From assembly GCF_014204535.1 (NCBI RefSeq), contig NZ_JACHLR010000005.1, positions 124,001-188,000 of the forward strand: a stretch of DNA of 64,000 bases. The letters are read 5' to 3'. Both the position numbers and the translations under genes were made by a program. Under the pieces are notes generated by a model. It was not told the DNA's origin, did not search any database, and was given only the letters and a program-made list of their open reading frames with translations. Every line of letters begins with the position of its first letter. Within the stretch, counting starts at the first letter, position 1. Shown piece after piece: positions 52,622-61,496 of this stretch. The DNA comes from Novosphingobium chloroacetimidivorans (GTDB lineage Bacteria > Pseudomonadota > Alphaproteobacteria > Sphingomonadales > Sphingomonadaceae).

Positions 52622-54997
52622 TTGGACGTGACGAAGCGCGCGCGGATAGCGCCCCTCGCATTCGGCGCCGTACTGGCTTTGCTGGGCGCCTTCTTCGCCG
52701 GGTTCGGCGGCTGGCTCGCCATGCTGGGCGGCTCGCTGTACTACGTGCTGATCGGCTTGCTGATGATCGCCAGCGGCGTGCAGGTCGCGCGCGGCCGGCC
52801 CTCGGGCTTCTTCCTCTATCTCGCGATCTGGCTGATCACCGTGGTCTGGGCCATCTGGGAGGCGGGCAGCGATCCCTGGAAGCTGGAGGTTCGCCTCTTC
52901 GCGCCAAGCGTGCTGCTCGCGCTGTTCCTGATCCCCGCGATCGGCGCCCCGGCGCGCACCCGGGTTCCGGCGAGCGCGTGGCGCGGCTTCCAGGCGGCGA
53001 CGGCGGCCGGCGCGGTCGGGATCGTCGGCCTCATCCTCTACGCAAGCTTCGGGCCGGAGCGCGGCGCGGTCTCGCAGATCGCGCAAGCCTCTGCGCAGCG
53101 GCCCACCGATTGGGCATTCTACGGCAACGACGCCGGCGGAACGCGCTACAGCGATGCCGGGCAGATCACGCCGGCCAACGTGAATGACCTGGAAGTCGCG
53201 TGGATCTCCAAGAGCGGCGACGGTCCGGACGAGACCGAGATCAACCACAAGGGCCGCGAGTATCACTCCGAAGCGACCCCGCTGAAGATCGGCGATACGC
53301 TGTTCACGTGCACGCCACACTCGATGGCCATGGCGATCGACGCGTCCACCGGCCGCACGCGGTGGAAGTTCGATCCCAAGCTCCCGCGCACCAATCCGTA
53401 CATCGTCTGCCGAGGGGTTGCCTACCATGCCGCTCCACAGGCGAGCGAGTGCAAGACGCGCATCTTCCTGCCCACCATGGACGCGCGCGTCTTCGCGCTC
53501 GATGCGGCCACGGGTCGGCTGTGCCGCAGCTTCGGGCGCGACGGCGCGGTCGATCTGCGCGATCAGACCGGCACCTGGCCTCCGGGCTGGCAGGTTTCCA
53601 CCTCCACCCCACTGGTGCTGAACGACCGGCTTGTCATCGGCAGCCGCGTGATCGACAACATGACGACCAATGCGCCCTCGGGCGTGGTGCGCGCGTTCGA
53701 TCCGGTCACCGGCGAGCAGGCCTGGGCCTGGGACGTGGGCCGGTCGCCCGATGCACTGCCGGGCCGCCTGCCGGAAGGTCAGGAGTATACCCGCAGCACG
53801 CCCAACGTCTGGGGCCCGATCACCGGCGACCCGAAGCTGGGGTTGGTCTACCTTGGCACGGGCAATCCCTCGCCAGACTACTACACGGGTTTCCGTCGCC
53901 CGTTCGACCGGCGCTTCGGCTCCTCGATCGTGGCGCTCGACGCGGCCACCGGCAAGTTGCGGTGGAACTTCCAGATGGTCCACGACGACATGTGGGACTT
54001 CGACACGCCGATCGGGCCTTCGCTGTTCGACTTGGCGGATGGGACTCCCGCGCTCATCCAGACCACCAAGATGGGTCAGGTGTTCATGCTCAACAGGGTG
54101 ACCGGCAAGCCGATCGCCCGCGTCCAGGAGCTGCCCGTGGATCAGGTGGGTGCGCCCGCGAACACGTTCCTGTCTAAGACCCAGCCGTTCTCGACCGGGA
54201 TGCCCAGCCTGATCCCGCCCAAGCTGACGCCGCAAGACATGTGGGGCGCGACCCCGCTGGATCAGCTGATGTGCCGCATCGACCTGGCGCGGGCCCGCAA
54301 CAGCGGGATCTACACGCCGATCGGGCCGACGCGGTCGATCGGGAACCCGGCGTTCGACGGCGTCACCGACTGGGGCGGCGCCTCGGTGGACACGCGCAAC
54401 CGCGTCATGTTCGTCAACACCATGAACATGCCGTTCTACTTCGAGCTGGTGGACCGCAACACGGCGCGCGGCAAGGAGCTGCTGAAGCGCAAGAGCAGCG
54501 GCGGCGAGAACGCCAAGAAGCTGGACGTGCGGCTTCAGACGGGAACGCCGTACCTGGCGACGCTGCGTGCCTGGCTGAGCCCGGCGACAGTGCCTTGCGT
54601 TCCCCCGCCGTGGGGTGAGCTGGTCGCGATCGACCTAGACTCGCGCCGGGTCCTTTGGCGCAAGACCCTGGGCAGCGCCCGTGACAACAACCTGTTCGGG
54701 CTGCAGCACAACCTGCCGCTGCCCACCGGCACGCCGAACCTGGGCGGGTCGATCGCGACCGCGGGTGGCCTGGTGTTCATCGGCGCGACCACCGATCAGT
54801 ACTTGCGCGCCTTCGATGCCCGCACCGGCACCGAGGTGTGGAAGCACCGGCTGAAGGCGGGCGCCACCGCCACGCCGATGACGTACATTGGCAAGGACGG
54901 CCGCCAGTACGTGGTGATCACCGCCGGCGGACATGGAGCGCTGGGCACGCGCTACGGCGACGAGACGATTGCCTTCGCTCTGCCGCGCGGCGATTGA
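52622..54997 (+). CDS. gcd: Membrane-bound PQQ glucose dehydrogenase
   Basis: 791 aa. Five hydrophobic helices (about residues 8-140, including FGAVLALLGAFFAGFGGWLA) anchor it, followed by the periplasmic eight-bladed quinoprotein domain with WAFYGNDAGGTRYSDAGQIT, repeated propeller segments and FVNTMNMPFYFELV. It oxidises aldoses to lactones, passing electrons to ubiquinone. The length matches E. coli Gcd (796 aa). TTG 52622 chosen because GAAAGG lies 9 nt upstream and no ATG is suitable; a GTG two codons on is an alternative. PQQ biosynthesis genes are not in the window. Confidence 0.86.
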   Translation: MDVTKRARIAPLAFGAVLALLGAFFAGFGGWLAMLGGSLYYVLIGLLMIASGVQVARGRPSGFFLYLAIWLITVVWAIWEAGSDPWKLEVRLFAPSVLLALFLIPAIGAPARTRVPASAWRGFQAATAAGAVGIVGLILYASFGPERGAVSQIAQASAQRPTDWAFYGNDAGGTRYSDAGQITPANVNDLEVAWISKSGDGPDETEINHKGREYHSEATPLKIGDTLFTCTPHSMAMAIDASTGRTRWKFDPKLPRTNPYIVCRGVAYHAAPQASECKTRIFLPTMDARVFALDAATGRLCRSFGRDGAVDLRDQTGTWPPGWQVSTSTPLVLNDRLVIGSRVIDNMTTNAPSGVVRAFDPVTGEQAWAWDVGRSPDALPGRLPEGQEYTRSTPNVWGPITGDPKLGLVYLGTGNPSPDYYTGFRRPFDRRFGSSIVALDAATGKLRWNFQMVHDDMWDFDTPIGPSLFDLADGTPALIQTTKMGQVFMLNRVTGKPIARVQELPVDQVGAPANTFLSKTQPFSTGMPSLIPPKLTPQDMWGATPLDQLMCRIDLARARNSGIYTPIGPTRSIGNPAFDGVTDWGGASVDTRNRVMFVNTMNMPFYFELVDRNTARGKELLKRKSSGGENAKKLDVRLQTGTPYLATLRAWLSPATVPCVPPPWGELVAIDLDSRRVLWRKTLGSARDNNLFGLQHNLPLPTGTPNLGGSIATAGGLVFIGATTDQYLRAFDARTGTEVWKHRLKAGATATPMTYIGKDGRQYVVITAGGHGALGTRYGDETIAFALPRGD

Positions 54998-55049
54998 ATG
55001 GGGAGTGGCTTGAGCCGAGCGGGTCGGCTGCGCCGAAGTGGCTTGGGTC

Positions 55050-55211
55050 GGGTGTTCGGCCGGACACCCAAGCCGGCGTGATCCGCGGATGACGCCGGTG
55101 CCACGAGGCGCGGGCCGACGGTGATACAGAGGGCGGGATCTTGCAGCCGAGCCTTCGCATCGAACCGACGCGAGTGGCCGGAGCGGCGATGGAGTGCGAT
55201 CACTCCATCGC
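55050..55211. terminator. Stem-loops between gcd and the SDR gene
   Basis: Two perfect inverted repeats: GGGTGT-TCGGCCGG-ACACCC near 55050-55069 and GCGATGGAGTG-CGAT-CACTCCATCGC at 55186-55211. Both lack a U-tract. They lie in the 222-bp gap between convergent genes and most likely mark transcript ends. Confidence 0.45.
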
Positions 55212-55219
55212 CAACCGTC

Positions 55220-55966
55220 TTAGATGTACATACCGCCATTCACCGCCAGAACCTGGCCGGTGATGTAAGCGGCCTCGTCCGAGGCCAGGAAGGCGCATGC
55301 CGAGGCGATCTCGTCCGGCGTTCCGGCGCGCGAAATCGGGATCATCGGCAGGATCGCCTCGAGCGGGAACTCACCGGCTTCGATCGCGCGATGCATCTGC
55401 GGCGTCTCGCAGACCGAGGGAGCGATGGTGTTCACCGTCGTGCCATGCGCCGCCATCTCGCGCGCCAGGCCCTTGGTCAGGCTGATGACGCCGCCCTTCG
55501 CCGCGGAGTAGTGCGCCATGTACATGCCGCCCGACTGGCCGGCATGCGACGAAATGGGAACGATGCGGCCCCACTTGGCCTCGATCATGTCGTTCACCGC
55601 GGCCTGGATCGTGTGGAACACGCCGGACAGGTTGATGTCCATGACCTTCTGCCATTGCGCGGCGGTCATGTCCTGAAACGGAACCATCGGCGCGATGCCG
55701 GCATTGGGAACCACGATCGTGATCGGCCCGAACTCCTGGCGGATACGCGCATAAGCCGCGTCGATCGCGGCTCTGTCGGAGACGTCCACGTTCGCGGTCA
55801 GCACATTGGCACCGGCCGAGCGCAGCGCATCCGCCTCCTGCTCGAGCAGATCCTGCTGCACGTCGAGCATGGCAGTGGGGTGCCCGTCACGGGCGAAGCG
55901 CTGAGCGATGCCCAGCCCGATCCCGCCAGCGGCACCGGTGACGACGACTACGCGGTCCTTACTCAT
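55220..55966 (-). CDS. Short-chain dehydrogenase/reductase
   Basis: 248 aa classical SDR: VVVVTGAAGGIGLGIA, VVPNAGIAPM, catalytic Ser in RIVPISSHAGQSGG, HYSAAKGG and NTIAPSVCETPQM. NAD-type fold (LDVQQ after the second strand). Same strand as, and 96 bp after, the next SDR. Both could belong to one oxidation pathway. Substrate unknown. Confidence 0.85.
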   Translation of the reverse strand: MSKDRVVVVTGAAGGIGLGIAQRFARDGHPTAMLDVQQDLLEQEADALRSAGANVLTANVDVSDRAAIDAAYARIRQEFGPITIVVPNAGIAPMVPFQDMTAAQWQKVMDINLSGVFHTIQAAVNDMIEAKWGRIVPISSHAGQSGGMYMAHYSAAKGGVISLTKGLAREMAAHGTTVNTIAPSVCETPQMHRAIEAGEFPLEAILPMIPISRAGTPDEIASACAFLASDEAAYITGQVLAVNGGMYI

Positions 55967-56062
55967 TGCATGCTCTCCCAACAGGAGCGTGCCGGACGCG
56001 CCACGATCGGCGTGGCCGGCACCTCCGAGAATCATTTACTCATGGTCAACGGCGCCGCGCGA

Positions 56063-56875
56063 TCAGGCGAGGACGCCGCCATCGACCACCAAGGTGCTGC
56101 CGGTCATGAACATGGCCATGTCGGAAGCGCAAAACAGGATGGTGCGGGCGATGTCGTCGGCCGAGCCGTGGCGTCCGAGCCGACCGCCGCCGATGCCGGG
56201 GATCCCGGTCGCAGCCGCCATGTCCTTCCCGGCGTCGGCCAGGAACATGGTCTTCTCGGTGAGCATCACGCCAGGCGCGATGCCCAGGACCCGGATATCG
56301 TGCGGCGCGAGTTCGATCGACATCTGCCGGGTGAGGCCGACGACGCCGTGCTTCGAAGCGACATAGGCAGCCTGCCCCGCCGCGATGCCGTTGATCCCGG
56401 CGAGCGAGGCGACGTTGACGATCACGCCGCCCTGCCCTGCTGCGATCATGCGGCGCGCCGCTTCACGCGCGCCGACGAAGGTGCCGCGCAAGTTGATCGC
56501 CTGGACCTTGTCGAACTCGTCGTCGGTCAGGTCGAACAGCGGCACATGCGAGGCTACGCCCGCATTGTTGACCCAGATGTCGAGCGATCCGAAGTCGCCC
56601 ACCGCCTTGTCCGCCACCGCGGTGATCGCCTCGGGGTCGCCGGCGTCCATCCTGACCGACGTCACCGTGCCGCCGAACTCCTGCGCCAGTTCGCTCGCGG
56701 TCGCCGCAGCCTTCTCCTCGTCGAGATCGGCGATCAGCACCGAAGCGCCCGCTTCGGCAAGCCGGCGCGCGGTGGCGCGGCCCAGGCCCCACGCAGCCCC
56801 CGTGACGACGGCGACACGGCCCTGAAGCGAGATCAGCTCCTGGAGGGGCTTGGATGAAACGTCCTTGATGGTCAT
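56063..56875 (-). CDS. Short-chain dehydrogenase/reductase
   Basis: 270 aa. N-terminal MTIKDVSSKPLQELISLQGR extension, then VVTGAAWGLGRATA, the acidic IADLDEEK typical of NAD preference, WVNNAGVASH, catalytic Ser in IVNVASLAGING, AYVASKHG and GIAPGVMLTEKTM. ATG 56875 chosen; the upstream open stretch has no homology. Upstream on the same strand is a decayed gene tail and nhaA. Confidence 0.85.
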   Translation of the reverse strand: MTIKDVSSKPLQELISLQGRVAVVTGAAWGLGRATARRLAEAGASVLIADLDEEKAAATASELAQEFGGTVTSVRMDAGDPEAITAVADKAVGDFGSLDIWVNNAGVASHVPLFDLTDDEFDKVQAINLRGTFVGAREAARRMIAAGQGGVIVNVASLAGINGIAAGQAAYVASKHGVVGLTRQMSIELAPHDIRVLGIAPGVMLTEKTMFLADAGKDMAAATGIPGIGGGRLGRHGSADDIARTILFCASDMAMFMTGSTLVVDGGVLA

Positions 56876-57019
56876 GCAGCTTCCTTCTTCCGACGCACTG
56901 CGCCGGTTTTGTGGCGTGACAGTGATATGCAGCCCGGCCGATGGCCCGACGGCTCGGCGTCGAGCCATACGGATTCTTCAAGCGGCGACAAGACTTTCAG
57001 CAAGGGGGGTGAGCTTCAC

Positions 57020-57196
57020 CTACAGGTCGGCCAGTCCGCGCACGATGAAGCTCGGCTCGAAGCTGTAGCGGCGGTTCCCCGGAGTGGCGTGACGTTCTTC
57101 GTCGAGCTCCATGTGCGAGGTCTTGGCGAGCGGCTTCTCGAACAGGGTGCGGACCTCGGCGCGGGCGACCGGACTGACCTTGCGGATCGGCGTGGG
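57020..57196 (-). pseudogene. Orphan C-terminal gene tail, cytochrome P450-like
   Basis: Directly after the nhaA stop codon, in the same frame, 58 codons read PTPIRKVSPVARAEVRTLFE and continue to RRYSFEPSFIVRGLADL before a stop. This reads as the C-terminal tail of a protein, and the RYSFEPSFIVRGL pattern resembles cytochrome P450 ends in related bacteria. No heme-binding loop or N-terminus is present, so it is a remnant left by deletion. The family assignment is tentative. Confidence 0.42.
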
Positions 57197-58414
57197 TCAA
57201 TCGGCCTGGGCGCTGGTGGCCGCAGGCACGCTCCGTGCTGCGTCGGAGCGCTCGGGGCGCACGAAGCGCAGGACAAGGTAGCCGCTGAGCCCGGCCATGA
57301 GCGAGCCGGCCAGGACCCCGATCTTGGCTTCGGCCTGGAGCAGCGGATCGCCGGGGAAGGCAAGCAGGGCGATGAAGATACTCATCGTGAAGCCGATGCC
57401 GCACAGCAGGGCCACACCCAGCATATGTGGCCAACCGGCGTGCGCCGGCATGTCCGAAAGCTTCAGGCGAACGGCCAGCATCGCGAAGCCGAACACGCCG
57501 ACCACCTTGCCCATCAGCAGGCCGAGCGCGACGCCGAGCGTTACCGGCGCCAACAACGCACCGGCGGGAAGGCCGAGCACGGGAACGGCCGCGTTGGCCA
57601 GAGCGAAGATGGGCAGGATCACGAAGCCGACCGGAAGGTGCAGCGCGTGCTCCAGGCGGTGAAGCGGGCTGGCGCTGTGCGCGTCGCTTGTGCCCGGCGT
57701 GCGATCCATCGGAATGGTGAGCGCGAGCGCGACGCCGGCAAGCGTGGCATGAACACCCGAGCGCAAGACGAATACCCAGAGCACCAGGCCGACCAGCAGG
57801 AAAAGCGACAGGCGTCTCACGCCCGATCGATTGAGAGCGACCAGCACCGCAAGCGCCATTCCGGTGCCCGCGAGGTCCGGAAGCGAGATGCCCGCGGTGT
57901 AGAAGAACGCGATGATCGCCACCGCCCCCAGGTCATCGATGATCGCCAGCGCTGCAAGGAAGATGCGCAACGATGCCGGCACCCGCTTGCCCAGCAGGGC
58001 CATGACGCCAAGCGCGAAGGCGATGTCGGTGGCAGCCGGAATCGCCCAGCCCGATGCGGTTGCTCCCCTGTTGAACGCAAGGAAGATCAGCGCCGGGACG
58101 ATCATCCCGCCCGCCGCCGCCACCCCCGGCAAGATCCGCCGCGGCCATGTCGAGAGCTGGCCGTCCAGCATCTCCCGCTTGATCTCGAGACCCACCAGCA
58201 GGAAGAAGATCGCCATCAGGCCATCGTTGATCCAGTGGCCGAGTGACAGTGGCCCGACATAGGCGTGCAGCAGGACATCGAAGTCCGGCCCGATCGGCGA
58301 ATTGGCGATGACGAGCGCGACGAGCGCAGCCACCACCAGCACGATGCCGGAGGACGCCTGGGCGTTGAGGAAGCGACGAATGGCGCTGAGCGGTATCAGG
58401 CGGGCAGGCGCCAT
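57197..58414 (-). CDS. nhaA: Na+/H+ antiporter NhaA
   Basis: 405 aa, 12 membrane helices. Functional acidic residues are visible: Asp in AATDIAFALGVMALLG and the double Asp in LAIIDDLGAVAIIAFFYTAG, the Na+ site of NhaA. It exchanges cytoplasmic Na+ (or Li+) for protons at the inner membrane. ATG 58414 chosen for the family N-terminus (IRRFLNAQASSGIVLV). Its ribosome site is the CGGAG at 58425-58429, partly inside a strong leader hairpin. Confidence 0.93.
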   Translation of the reverse strand: MAPARLIPLSAIRRFLNAQASSGIVLVVAALVALVIANSPIGPDFDVLLHAYVGPLSLGHWINDGLMAIFFLLVGLEIKREMLDGQLSTWPRRILPGVAAAGGMIVPALIFLAFNRGATASGWAIPAATDIAFALGVMALLGKRVPASLRIFLAALAIIDDLGAVAIIAFFYTAGISLPDLAGTGMALAVLVALNRSGVRRLSLFLLVGLVLWVFVLRSGVHATLAGVALALTIPMDRTPGTSDAHSASPLHRLEHALHLPVGFVILPIFALANAAVPVLGLPAGALLAPVTLGVALGLLMGKVVGVFGFAMLAVRLKLSDMPAHAGWPHMLGVALLCGIGFTMSIFIALLAFPGDPLLQAEAKIGVLAGSLMAGLSGYLVLRFVRPERSDAARSVPAATSAQAD

Positions 58415-58520
58415 GGGCAATGGACTCCGGGCAAGGCTTCTCGTCGCTGGCGGCCCGACCAGCGAGAAAACCTGCCCGCCAGAACCGACGAACACCCAGG
58501 CGGGGCTTAGCAAGGCTCGC
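58415..58520 (-). ncRNA. Structured nhaA leader, candidate cation riboswitch
   Basis: Read on the minus strand, the leader has two competing pairings. CGGGCAGG (58478-58471) can pair with CCTTGCCCG (58436-58428), extended by TTCTCG/CGAGAA (58468-58463 with 58443-58438). Alternatively the overlapping GGCGGG (58480-58475) pairs with CCCGCC (58504-58499). The first structure takes in the start of the ribosome site CGGAG (58429-58425), so switching could control translation. GCCTTGC is repeated in both halves. Location and logic fit the nhaA-I (Li+-I) riboswitch class, but I cannot run the covariance search. Confidence 0.55.
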
Positions 58521-58727
58521 GGTAGGCGGCAAGCGCGCGGCATTGCGTCGTGCACGTAGCGACGAAGAGGGCCGAAGATGGAGGCTCACCGTGCCGCAGC
58601 CTTCGCGTCCGCCCCTCCCGTGCACGCGCAGAGCAGGCCGTCCGCCGTCGGATCGAAAACGTGCATGCGTTCGAACCGGCGACCGAAAGATCATTGATTT
58701 GGGTCGTTGGAGCCGCGACGGTGCGGC

Positions 58728-59399
58728 ATGGACTTCATGAAGTGGCTCAACTCGCTCGACGAGTTTCTGTTCGAGGTGATGAGCTGGCTCGTCTTCTTCC
58801 CGCTGACGCTATGGCGCACGCTGGTGCAGCCGTTGGAGATGATGGCCTATGCCGACGCGCAGTTGGCGCTGCCGGAGGATGAACAATACGCCGCCGCCGT
58901 CAGCCCGCCGCTGTTCCTGGCCCTGGCGCTGCTGATCGCGCACGGCCTGAGCACCGCCTTGGGACAAACGGACGCGATCATCGCCAACCGCCATGGACTG
59001 GCCGCACTGGTCGACAGCGAGACAAGCGCGCTGCTGTTGCGACTGGTGGCGTTCGCCACGATCCCGTTGGTCATGTCGGTTCAGTTGCTTCGCCGGCGAG
59101 GCGTGAAGATCGTGCGCGGCACCCTGCGCCTGCCCTTCTATGGCCAATGTTACCCGGCGGCGGCGTTCGCGCTGATGCTCAGCCTCGGTACGACCCTGGG
59201 ATCTGTACCGCATCGATCGGCTCACATCGCCAGCACCGTCCTGACGATGCTTGCGTTCCTCTACTTCCTCGCCGCCGAAACCCGCTGGTTCATGGCTCAG
59301 CTTTCGATCAAACCGCTGCGCGCGTTTGGTGCCGCCGCGATGGGCTTGCTCGAAGGCTTCGCACTACTTCTACTGGTGGGATTCCTGTTCACGCGATAG
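58728..59399 (+). CDS. Integral membrane protein of unknown function
   Basis: 223 aa. About five hydrophobic segments, starting FLFEVMSWLVFFPLTLWRTL and including PPLFLALALLIAHGLSTALG, SALLLRLVAFATIPLVMSV, CYPAAAFALMLSLGTTLG and FALLLLVGFLFTR. No transporter or enzyme motif is recognised; a Yip1-like permease fold is possible. No strong ribosome site is visible; the ATG at 58728 is the most likely start. Confidence 0.68.
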   Translation: MDFMKWLNSLDEFLFEVMSWLVFFPLTLWRTLVQPLEMMAYADAQLALPEDEQYAAAVSPPLFLALALLIAHGLSTALGQTDAIIANRHGLAALVDSETSALLLRLVAFATIPLVMSVQLLRRRGVKIVRGTLRLPFYGQCYPAAAFALMLSLGTTLGSVPHRSAHIASTVLTMLAFLYFLAAETRWFMAQLSIKPLRAFGAAAMGLLEGFALLLLVGFLFTR

Positions 59400-59429
59400 A
59401 AGGACACACCATCATTGGAAGTTCGATCC

Positions 59430-60260
59430 ATGCGGATGCACTATTCAGCGCCCTCGTTGCTTCTGTTGATTGGCACGCCCCTCGCGGCGCAGAGCCCATC
59501 GGACCTGTCGGACCTCGTGGGCGCGCGCGGCGCCGGCGGCGAAAGCGAACTGCAGCGCCGCGGCTATGTCTTCGTGCGCACGCAGGAGGGCGACGACCGC
59601 AAGTGGAGCAACTGGTGGAATCCCGCGCGTCGGCAATGCGTGACAGTCGTGACCATGAACGGCCGGTATGATTCGATCACGGCCACGCCGGCGCCCGACT
59701 GCAACCAGCAAGCGAAATCCGCTCAGGCAGATCGCGGCCGTGGCGCCCGGCCTCGCCCCGACCTTGGCTATGGCGCGCCCGCTCCCCAGGTCGGCTCTGC
59801 CAGCTACGCGGATCGCGATCGGGGAAGCCAGTATCGCAGTGACGCCGGGCTTGGTCTGGTCTGCTTCGGGGACGGCCAGCGGCCACGAGCGGCCACGAGC
59901 ACGGGCTGGACCTGGAACAGCAGCTCGCGCCGGTACGATTACGGCAGCCGCACGCAACTGACGCAGGAGCATTTCGATGCGTCGCTGATGCTGCAGCTGG
60001 ACGGCAACTCGGGCCAGATCCGCTTGCCCAAGAAACTGATCCCGCCGCTCCACTCGCGCGGGCAGGACGACTGGTGGCAACTCGACAATGTCGTGATCGG
60101 CGCCGACACGATCAGCGCGAGGTATCGCCTGAACGGCCTCAACAAGCCCCGGCTCACCGTCGATCGTCGGAGTGGGCGCATTACTGTCGTCGGCTCCGGT
60201 GATTACGCGTTCCGCGGCAGTTGCGACCTCGTCGACGACGCCCAGCAGCGGCGCTTCTGA
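59430..60260 (+). CDS. Secreted protein of unknown function
   Basis: 276 aa. Signal peptide MHYSAPSLLLLIGTPLAAQ is followed by YVFVRTQEGDDRKWSNWWNP and QCVTVVTMNGRYDSIT, then a Pro/Arg linker and a C-terminal domain (MLQLDGNSGQIRLPKKLIPP; ARYRLNGLNKPRLTVDRRSG; YAFRGSCDL). The N-terminal YVF-W-NP-Q-C pattern occurs in other short secreted proteins of this order. GGAAG lies before the ATG. No function recognised. Confidence 0.7.
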   Translation: MRMHYSAPSLLLLIGTPLAAQSPSDLSDLVGARGAGGESELQRRGYVFVRTQEGDDRKWSNWWNPARRQCVTVVTMNGRYDSITATPAPDCNQQAKSAQADRGRGARPRPDLGYGAPAPQVGSASYADRDRGSQYRSDAGLGLVCFGDGQRPRAATSTGWTWNSSSRRYDYGSRTQLTQEHFDASLMLQLDGNSGQIRLPKKLIPPLHSRGQDDWWQLDNVVIGADTISARYRLNGLNKPRLTVDRRSGRITVVGSGDYAFRGSCDLVDDAQQRRF

Positions 60261-60426
60261 TCGGTCATCTGCTGCATGAAGGCACGCCGGGTAGCGTGGT
60301 GTCGACGACGGTGACAGTCATGTGCCGCCGCTCTCAAGGCGGCACCCCTTCTCACCCTGAACCGTCACTTCGCCCTCGGCTTAACGTCCGATCGATTCTG
60401 ATCTCAGCTGAAGGTAGGCACGGCGC

Positions 60427-61482
60427 TCAGCGCCGTACCAGACCCTTGGGCTCCACCACGCCCAGGTCGACGTGGTCGACGATCCCCGGAGCGGCGTCGC
60501 ACACCGCTCCCACCGCCGTGCAGCCGACCAGCCCGGTCCACGGCAGGCCCAGGAACGGATGGCGACCGTCCTCGTCCTCCATGCTCATCAGGTGGCATTC
60601 CAGTGGCGGCTCGCCCTTGATGCGCACGCGGTACTTGGCCTCGCCCTCTTCCCACAGGTGGTCGAGGTCGGTGCCCAGCTGCCAGTAGAAGTGGTAGACG
60701 ATCAGCGGCGCGCCTTCGCACCAGGCGGTCCACTCGTAGTGCTGGCCGCCGACGGTCCCCGCCTTGACCTCGCCGAACTGGTGCTTGATGTCCTTGGTGG
60801 CGCGCGACACCTCGAACTTGACGGTGACGTTGTCGATCTCCTTGCCCAGCCCGCGCGCGATCATGTCCATGCTGGAATAGAAGTGCTTGTAGGTCTCGGG
60901 CGAGCGGCGCGGGTTGGCGAGCAGTTCCTCCGGGTCGGCGCCGAAGCCCATGATCTCGGTGTAGATCATGGGGTTGCGGACCTTGTCGATGATCTCGGAG
61001 ACCTCGACGCAATCGACCCGGCTCATCAGCCGCGCCAGGGTCAGCGGCAGGATATCGCCCGAAAAGCCGGGATGGATGCCGCAGCCGTGGAACGAGACGC
61101 CGCCCGCCGCACAGGCCTCCTCGATCCGCCGGGTCTCCTCGGGCAGCCACTTGTTGGGCAGGTGCGGGCCGGCGGGCGAGACGACGTTCTTGCCAGAGGC
61201 GAGCAATGCACAGACCTGCTCCAGCGGCGGCGTCATCATGCTGGGGGAGAACAGCACGCAGTCCGCATCCAGCGCCAGGATCGCGTCGATGTCGCTTGTG
61301 GCCTTCACCCCGGTGGTCGCCGGCAGGCCAACCAGCTCGCCGGCGTCCTTGCCGACCTTCTCGGGATTGGTGACGTAGACGCCGACCAGCTCGATGGTCG
61401 GGTTCTCGATGAAGTACTTCAGCGCCGCCGAGCCGACAACGCCCGTGGCCCACTGGATGACGCGATAGGTTTTCTCAGCCAT
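60427..61482 (-). CDS. DapB-N-like NAD(P)-dependent oxidoreductase
   Basis: 351 aa. Rossmann N-terminus YRVIQWATGVVGSAALKYFI, then SGKNVVSPAGPHLPNKWLPE, GGVSFHGCGIHPGFSGDILP and RNPMIYTEIMGFG. It belongs to the dihydrodipicolinate-reductase-like/diaminopentanoate dehydrogenase-like family of unknown substrate common in actinobacteria and sphingomonads, not true DapB. GAGGAG precedes ATG 61482. Operon with the SDR upstream (14-bp gap), suggesting two steps of one catabolic path. Confidence 0.8.
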   Translation of the reverse strand: MAEKTYRVIQWATGVVGSAALKYFIENPTIELVGVYVTNPEKVGKDAGELVGLPATTGVKATSDIDAILALDADCVLFSPSMMTPPLEQVCALLASGKNVVSPAGPHLPNKWLPEETRRIEEACAAGGVSFHGCGIHPGFSGDILPLTLARLMSRVDCVEVSEIIDKVRNPMIYTEIMGFGADPEELLANPRRSPETYKHFYSSMDMIARGLGKEIDNVTVKFEVSRATKDIKHQFGEVKAGTVGGQHYEWTAWCEGAPLIVYHFYWQLGTDLDHLWEEGEAKYRVRIKGEPPLECHLMSMEDEDGRHPFLGLPWTGLVGCTAVGAVCDAAPGIVDHVDLGVVEPKGLVRR

Positions 61483-61496
61483 GGTTCGGCTCCTCT

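Noticed and set aside
55121..58246. Long plus-strand frames opposite the two SDRs and nhaA
   Set aside because: Composition rich in His, Arg and Asp repeats with no family; the minus-strand genes are clear.
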